Source: Euryodendron excelsum
Lineage: Eukaryota > Streptophyta > Magnoliopsida > Ericales > Pentaphylacaceae
Direction of reading: 5' to 3'
NCBI GenBank assembly: GCA_033060915.1
Contig: CM065388.1
Coordinates: 22,308,001 to 22,372,000, forward strand
Length of the DNA: 64,000 nucleotides
Position numbers and translations under genes: made by a program. This document shows, one piece after another, positions 57,777 to 64,000 of the stretch; the stretch's first letter is position 1, and each line of letters opens with the position of its first letter. The notes under the pieces were generated by a model. That model had not been told where the DNA came from and made no database searches. It saw only the letters and a program-made list of their open reading frames with translations.

Positions 57777-58621
57777 GGAAGCTCTTGCTGACGCTAGTGT
57801 CTGACAGCTTCGACACTATTTAGTAAAATGGGTATAACTTTATCTAGAAAACTCAGATTGATGCACCGTTTAAAGCATTAGAAAATAGACTCATAAGCCT
57901 TTGTACCCATATAAAGTTTGTTCTCTAATTTCTTATAGATTGAGAGATATAGAAGTTTAAAGTTGACCCAAAACTATGCCAAAAACCTTATTTTTCCAAA
58001 GTGTTACCCCATTCTTCGTGAGACCTAACTTCTTCGCTCGAATTGTGTTTTTAAGACATGACCTATCAAATTAAAGGCCTTTTAGCCTATTTTCATTTGG
58101 AACTAGCCTTGTCTGAGAATCCTTTGTTCGGGGTGGTTGGGACGCGATGAAAGGATTTATGTTTCGGGTTTCATACTTCACCCTCAACTTTATGTTCTTA
58201 TTTTACATTGGGGCCTTGCCCTAGAGTTAGTCGCACCCTTCCATGGTGAGAGTGAGGTGTTGGTGAGTCAGAGTTGAGGGACTTATGAGCTTAGTCTCAA
58301 TTTACGTGTTATTGCTTTGCCTTCAAGTCTTATATTGATGTTTCTATACTTCTATGTGCATTTTGTATGGGGATGCCTTGTTTGCCACCCGTTCAATCAG
58401 AGAGAGGTGAGTAATGATATACCATAAGTAAAACTCCATTATTTTTTAAATGTTTTAAGCTCACTTCTATATCATGAATGTGTTCCATACGTTTCAATGT
58501 ATTAATGATTATGTTTAAGTATAAATGTCATGCTTTGAATTACATGTAAACCTTACCTATGATATGAACTAGAACGTTCACATAAAGTAGATGTAAGATT
58601 TCTAATGTACGACTCTAACTC

Positions 58622-58775
58622 AAGGTCTTTTCGTGGCGAGACTTTAATCTAGCTTGATAGTCCTACGATGGGGGACGTGAAATAAACTATCGACATGTAA
58701 GGTCTTTAGTGGCAAGACTCTAAATTAGCAACGATGGTCCTATGGTAGGAGACACGAAATAATCTATCGCCATGT
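58622..58775. repeat. Tandem pair, 77-bp unit
   Basis: The units start at 58622 and 58699 with AAGGTCTTT-GTGGC-AGAC. They share GGTCCTA/AGTCCTA, GAAATAA-CTATCG-CATGT. A looser repeat follows downstream, with TGACCTT-A-GGTTAC words near 58808, 58868 and 59080. Confidence 0.75.
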
Positions 58776-60239
58776 TGGGAGACGTCCCTTGGTTTAAAAA
58801 CCTATATGTGACCTTTACGGTTACTATAACTGAGCCTACCTCTTATGTTGGCCTAAAGAGCCTATGCGTGACCTTCATGGTTACAAGCGCCCGAGAGGGG
58901 GTAGGCAGGTGCGAGCCAGAATGGACAGAATTGTGCTGCGTACTTGGATAACTCAAGTAGGCAGGGTGAAGTGTTACTGTCGTAATGCGTTTAAAACCGT
59001 GAGGTAGGCACATACGTGACACGAAGCGCCAAAGAAGGCAACATTGTACACGGTTAATATCTTAGCCTAAAGAGCCCTATATATGACCTTTAAGGTGACT
59101 AGTGCAGAGCCTAGCTCTAGTATAGAGATGTAACATACTTATGCTTTGGAAAGAGAAATATGATTTGTTCAAATGCTTCACGACAAGTTACGTATGTTTT
59201 CACAAGTACTAATGCCTCGATATATCTCTCCTTTCTACGATATTATGATATGCTCTTGCAATATCATGCGACGACACGCTTATGATAGTTATGTTAAGCC
59301 TTACGAATCATGTTATGCTTTATGTCACACTTCTATGATGCTATGTTCATAGTGTTATAGTATTTCAATATGATAATTATGTTATCTATGTTTCCAAAGC
59401 TATGCTTTATAAGTTACTAAGAATGATAACACTTAATGTGTCTGATATTATGTGGCAAGCTAAGTTGTACGCTTACCAGATATGATACATTATGCTCATG
59501 ATAAGTCATGTCACGCTTGAATAATTCCTGCTACAACACGCTTGCCTCTCTTTTTTAATATTATGTTTTAGAAATGATGAAATGTTTTAATACAAAAGCC
59601 TATGCCTCATGTGATTTAAGATATCACTTATATGTCTCTAAGTTCATGCGACATATGCATAAAGGTGCTCCAATTGCCATGTACATGAAATATAAATGTT
59701 AGTCCATAGTATTTTATGCTCATATATTATTGTTATTCACTAAGTATTAGCTTAAGTTTTCTAAAAATGTTTTCAGGTGACAAAACTAGGAGGCCTTGAG
59801 GGGGGCCCATTACGTGGATATTTGGACTGTGGCTCACGGGCCTTATTTTATGTACTGATATAGGGATTGGACCCTAATGTTTTGTAATATTAAAATGTTA
59901 TAACTGTGGTGGCCTTTGATAGGCCCATCTTATGAAATGTTTATGTTTAGGAGATTAAGCACCGCTCTGCTATGTATGACACATGTTTTACTTTACGTTT
60001 ATAAAAGTTTTAATTCCGCAATTATGTATTCTTTAAAGATAAATGCATGGATGTTCAATCGGGTTATGAAATTCAGCCTTGGGTAGCCAAGCTACTGGCC
60101 GGTCATGCACCCTAAATCTGTATAGGCTGGATCTAGGGCGTGACGGACGCACTAAGCCATCACCCTACCCCGCCCTTGCGGTACCTACATGTCTATTCAC
60201 CCTAGGTTCACTCATTTAGAATCTTTGATTAATAAATAT

Positions 60240-62400
60240 CCAAAAACTATCCACTTTAGAAAAGGATTTTGAAAAAGAAGTTTGGCATGATGCATGATAT
60301 ACAAGTGCAAGAATTTGATTTGATTTTGAAAATCAATTTGAGAAAACTTGATCTGATTTTGCAAATATATTTGAAAAGATAGATTTTGGGGTTTGAAAGA
60401 AAGTTTTAAAAATTGAAATTGGAGATTTGAAAATAGATTTTGAAATTAGAAACTTGAAATAGAAGAAGGAATTGAAAACTTGAAAAAGGTTATGACCACA
60501 CCCATGAGGGTTGCCTACGTATCATTTTTTGGAAATCAGGTCAGTCATAGTTCAGATAAGAGTCTGATTGAAAATAGAAGATTTTAGTTGAAAAAAGAGT
60601 TTGATTTAAAACTTAGAATGGAAGATTGGAATCGAGATTGCACGTAGACCTAGAATTGAACTTGAAAGAGGATTTGACCCTTAAAAGAGAACTTGGACTA
60701 GATTTGGCAAGAGAGAGAGATTTGAAATCATTTTGAAATTTGAAATTAGAAAACCATCTGGGTTTAGAAAAGAGTTTTAGAAAAGAATGAAAGTTTCCTA
60801 ACTTTAGGTTTAGGATTGAACTAAGATTTAGGCCTCCTAAGGTTTAGGTTACCTAAGATTGGAACATGTAGTTAAATTGGAAATGATTTGATTTAAGAAG
60901 TTTGATTTTGGAAAGGTTCGAATTAGGAAAGTTGGATTTAAGGAAGACTCGAAAAGAGATTTGACTTGATTTGAAAACATTTGACTTGGAATGGATTTAG
61001 AAAAGCTAATGTTTAGGAAAAAATTGGACTTTGGAAAGCTTAGGAAAGTTTGTTTTAGGGAAGTGCCAAATTAGGAAATGTTCATTTTAGGAAACTTTCA
61101 TTTTAGAAATTTTTGAATTAGGAAAGTTTTGATTTTAGAAAGTTTCAACTTAGGAACATTTTGAATTTAGAAAACTTTGAAATTGAGAAAGTTTTTGTTT
61201 TGAAAAGATTTCAATCCAAGAAAGATTTGGAATTTGGAAAGTTTGATTTAAGAAAGATTTAGAAAGTTTAGAAATAAGGAAATGTTTGAATTTAGAAAGA
61301 TTGGAAAGTGTGAAATTTGGAAATGTTTGACATTAGGAAAGTTTAGGACTTAGGAAATGATTAAATTAAGAAAGATTTGATTTCTATTTCAAAAAAGAGA
61401 TGATTTGATTTTATTTCAAAAAATGGAGGATTGTATTTGGTTTCCTATGTTGGAAGACTAGATTTGACATGGAATTGGAAAGGATGAGATTTGAAAAACC
61501 TGGATTTAGAAAATATGATTTGACATGAAAAAGAGGTTTAGGAAGCCTAAGAGTTTGATGTAGAAAAATAGAATTTTGGAAAGCTATGATTGGATGTGGA
61601 AAAGGAAAGTAGAAATTAGGGTTTCCTAACCATTGGCTCTAAGGCTTGACTTGTCCTTCAAGAAAAGGAGAATTTTGGAAAGTAAATATTTTGAAAGGAA
61701 TTTCCAGGAAGGAAACTTGAAGAGTGTTTTTAAAAAGTAGAATTTTGAAGAGAGTTTTTGGAAAGGAGCTTGAAAAGAATTTTTTTTTTTAGGAAAGAGA
61801 TTTTTTTTAGAAAAAGTTTTAAGGAAAGTAAGTTTGAAAAGAGATTTTAGAAAGTAGATTGGAAAAAGAGATTTTTAGAAAGTAAGTTTAAGAAGAGATT
61901 TTTGGAGAGGATTTAAAAAGAGGTTTTGGAAAGGAGATTTTCAAAAAGTGATTTGGCAAGAGAATGAAATATGGATTTTTACAAGTCTTTAAAAATATCT
62001 CACTTTCGTAAAACGACTCTAACCATAGAAAGATTAGAATCATTCTAGGATTGTGGTTTTGAAAACAACAAGGATTTAAAAATATGGACCATGATAGTCA
62101 TTTAAATATAACACTTTCCTAAAGCAACTCTAATCATGAAAGGGCAAGAATCACCTTAGGATTGTGATTTTGACAAAATAATTTAGAGGTTTACACCCAA
62201 AACTTATGTAAAACTTTCCTAAAACAATTCTAACCATGAAGTGGCTAGAATCATGGTAAGATTGTGATTTTTGAAAACAAGTTTAGAAGAAGAAGATTTT
62301 AATACAAGTTTTGAAAGAGATTTTAATGCAAGTTTTTGAAAACAAGTTTAGAAAACGATTTTAAAAAGATTTATGAGTATGATATGCACAATGCAAGTAG
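60240..62400. repeat. Purine-rich degenerate TTTGGAAA/TTAGGAAAG array
   Basis: About 2.1 kb is almost devoid of C on the plus strand and consists of drifting words such as GATTTTGAAA, TTTAGAAAG, TTAGGAAAGT and GAAAAGAG. There is no fixed period and no coding frame. It lies in the R/U5-like part of the outer LTR, where similar low-complexity DNA is known in plant gypsy elements (from memory). The end at about 61980-62280 contains three diverged units with TCTAACCAT-GAA-GG-TAGAATCA. Confidence 0.8.
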
Positions 62401-62649
62401 GGTCGTGAACATACAAGGTTTAGGCTTCACCATATAATCAAGGGGGCTGAATCCACATGGTCTAAGGTCAAATTAGAGGAAACCCCCGACATGATGACTT
62501 TCAACCATTCTTCTTACACATGAACTAGGAATTCCCTTGTTTCAAGCATGCAAGAAATGGGGGGAAGAAGATAGGGGATTAAAATAGAAGAAAACTCAAG
62601 TGGGTTAGGAGAGAGAAGGGAGATGGGAAAATTACATGAACGTAAATAG

Positions 62650-62940
62650 AAAACTAACCTTGTGTCTTCTTTGATTTGCTTGCTTTACTTCGCGTTAATC
62701 TTCTAGAGCTTTGAGATGGCAGCACCTTAAGTTTTTAATGGTTAGCTTGGAGACTCGTATAGGCGTGTATTGAGTGTATGTATGCTAGGGTTAAAGTGTA
62801 TTGGGGCTAGGGTTTAAAGAAGCCTAAGAGAGCTAGGGTTTGGAGAGAGTTCGAGGATTGTATATCGAGAGAGAGAGAGTTTTTGGAGTTAGATTGGCGA
62901 CCTTTTTTACGTGGGGAGGAAGCCCTATATTTATAGATAA
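62650..62940 (-). promoter_or_regulatory. Promoter and leader of the outer LTR
   Basis: On the minus strand: a TATA box TATAAATATAG (62934-62924), then a CTCTCTCTCTCG leader tract (62880-62866), then three telo-box-like AACCCTA motifs (plus-strand TAGGGTT at 62834, 62808 and 62786), ending at CACAAG-GTTAGT, a donor-like site near 62656. This is the arrangement of a plant RNA polymerase II promoter and leader. Confidence 0.5.
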
Positions 62941-63296
62941 AAAATTAACCTGGCGTCCGTTGTAGTGGCGCCAAGCTTAAAATCCCATTGGCGCCACTAC
63001 TAGTGGCTTCAGGCCATTTTTTGGCTTGGCGCCACTACTAGTGGTGCTAGTCACTTAGGAAATATTTTAGGGTAGCAAGAAATGTATCTTCGATGCTTGA
63101 TACGCAAGACAGAAGATTTGGGCACATGTCCTAATGACTATCATGCATTTTTTTGCCTGGCTTCACTAGGAGTGACTCTGGAAGGTTTGGGAATGTTCCG
63201 AAAGGCCAGGAATGGTTCGAAAGGCCAAAAATGGGTAAAAACCCTTGAAATAGTTTCCCAGGAGTGACGAACTTGAAAAACAAGGTCGGAATTGGC

Positions 63297-63680
63297 AACC
63301 GGGCTATTAGGGGCAAAACGGTCTACTAGACCGGAAAACCAATGGAATGGACTCAGAATAATCCATGAGTAGACCTAAAGGTTGGAAACATTATCCAGAG
63401 TGTTCCAAGGGAGTGCATTTTTGATACCCAAAGCCGGTGTGGTTGAAAAAGGCGACCAGACCACTAGGGGCAAAAAGGTTATTTTTGCACCTGGTTTACC
63501 GGAATTGACTCAGAATGATCTAGAAAGGTAATGAAAGGTCGAGAATACTATAAGAAGCATTCTCGAGAGGTTACCGGTTTGATACCCAGAGTTGGTGTGG
63601 TTCCTGAGGCACTCGGATGCCTAGGGGTAAAATGAATGGTCTCGGAATTGGTCCGGAACCGACTAGAAAGCACTTAATTT
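63297..63680. repeat. Diverged tandem repeats, about 155-160 bp, in U3-like DNA
   Basis: Units start near 63297, 63449 and 63611. Recurrent blocks are CTA-GGGGCAAAA, GGA-T-GACTCAGAAT-ATC, TTTGATACCCA-AG-TGGTGTGGTT. Farther right, GAGTGTTTCT-CCACTCTGA recurs at 63836 and 63979. The repeats probably mark the U3 part of the outer LTR. Confidence 0.6.
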
Positions 63681-64000
63681 TTCCGGATCGTCTTTGGGAT
63701 GATCTTGAAAGGGTGGACTTACCATTCTTAGAACTTAGGTACTTGCTTGTGAAATGTGCCGAAAATGGTCCAAGGGGCAGTTTGGTTATTTTTTACCAGA
63801 GTGGGCTAGCAGGCACTGGTGTTGACCTAGGTTTTGAGTGTTTCTATCACTCTGATGGTTTGTGACAAGTTGGTTTCCAAGAATATCTCGTCATTTGGTA
63901 AACATGTCATGGCCAAGAAGTGAATTCGGTCCCGTGATATAGGGGTTTGTTGGCAATTTCCCAATGTCAACCTATTTACGAGTGTTTCTGCCACTCTGAC

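Larger units (their letters stand above)
56946..60145 (+). mobile_element. 3.2 kb LTR-like insertion with 5-bp target duplication
   Basis: It starts TGTGATATCCCGAACC and ends GATCTAGGGCGTGACG (consensus for this LTR type ends GTGACA). GATGC (56941-56945) and GACGC (60146-60150) flank it. Removing it plus one duplicate restores a continuous GGGAAGATGC-ACTAAGCCATCACCC stretch of the outer LTR. No gag, pol, primer site or internal LTR copy is visible, so it looks like a very long solo LTR. It contains a (CA)n/(CCCA)n tract at about 57119-57178, a GA-rich leader, a 61-bp tandem pair (57655-57776) and a 77-bp tandem pair (58622-58775). The plus orientation is inferred from the terminal sequences. 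Confidence 0.7.
56564..64000 (-). mobile_element. Long minus-strand LTR, interrupted and running off the window
   Basis: Its end lies at 56564: on the minus strand it reads GCGAAAAATCAAGGCATGACA, an LTR 3' end, and it abuts copia integrase sequence without a primer-binding site. Going right it passes GGTGATGACTCC-like sequence, a purine-rich tract, a leader with a TATA box (62924-62934), and U3-like diverged tandem repeats up to the window end. The order TATA, leader with AAACCCTA motifs, long R/U5, and TGACA end fits an LTR in minus orientation. The sequence style (GGGTAGGGTG-TTAG-ATCTTCCCTACACGTAACC on the minus strand) recalls Tat/Ogre-type gypsy LTRs, from memory. It is a solo LTR or the 3' LTR of an element. 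Without the insertion at 56946-60145, at least 4.2 kb of it is visible. Confidence 0.6.

Noticed and set aside
57557..57823. 88-codon plus-strand open frame
   Set aside because: Spans the 61-bp tandem pair; the repeated peptide reflects DNA repetition.

Overview
This is nuclear DNA of a flowering plant, most likely a woody eudicot. It is AT-rich, has spliced genes with long introns, and carries many (GA)n and (AT)n microsatellites and several plant transposable-element families. I see no bacterial, organellar, rRNA or tRNA genes. The species cannot be named from the sequence.

Genes are sparse: three convincing protein-coding genes in 64 kb. (1) A single-zinc-finger C2H2 repressor of the ZFP4 type lies on the + strand at 22737-23489, probably with an upstream 5' UTR exon and intron(s). 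(2) An OBERON 3-like PHD/coiled-coil nuclear protein lies on the + strand in two coding exons, 34114-36004 and 39422-40008, around a 3.4 kb intron. (3) A four-exon cytochrome b561 (transmembrane ascorbate ferrireductase) lies on the - strand, 49947 down to 48366. They are unrelated in function and spaced about 11 and 8 kb apart; nothing suggests a cluster. A possible decayed or unrecognised two-exon fragment lies at 13619-13943.

The rest is mostly intergenic DNA and transposons. The left 34 kb and the 40-48 kb interval hold many small DNA elements. These include a pogo/Lemi-type Tc1-mariner derivative that still carries the DNA-binding half of a transposase (608-1691), two related hAT-type MITEs with perfect 8-bp target duplications (28917-29102 and 43712-44066), a Harbinger-like 1 kb element (6228-7269), a dispersed MITE family with several copies, one SINE, and several tandem duplications.

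The right 12.5 kb is a nested retroelement block. It begins with a solo LTR having a perfect 5-bp duplication (51508-52994). Next come a broken RRM/DUF4283-type gene and the 3' half of a minus-strand Ty1/copia element that keeps its YVDD motif and 3' LTR. The copia integrase is cut by a long minus-strand LTR (from 56564 past the window end). That LTR is itself interrupted by a 3.2 kb LTR-like insertion (56946-60145) with a 5-bp duplication. The relative order of insertion can be read directly: copia, then the outer LTR, then the inner LTR.

I did not find evidence of an undescribed multi-gene system. The most informative signals are the nested insertions with readable target sites, the pogo relic, and a repeat shared by positions 14.4 kb and 44.5 kb.
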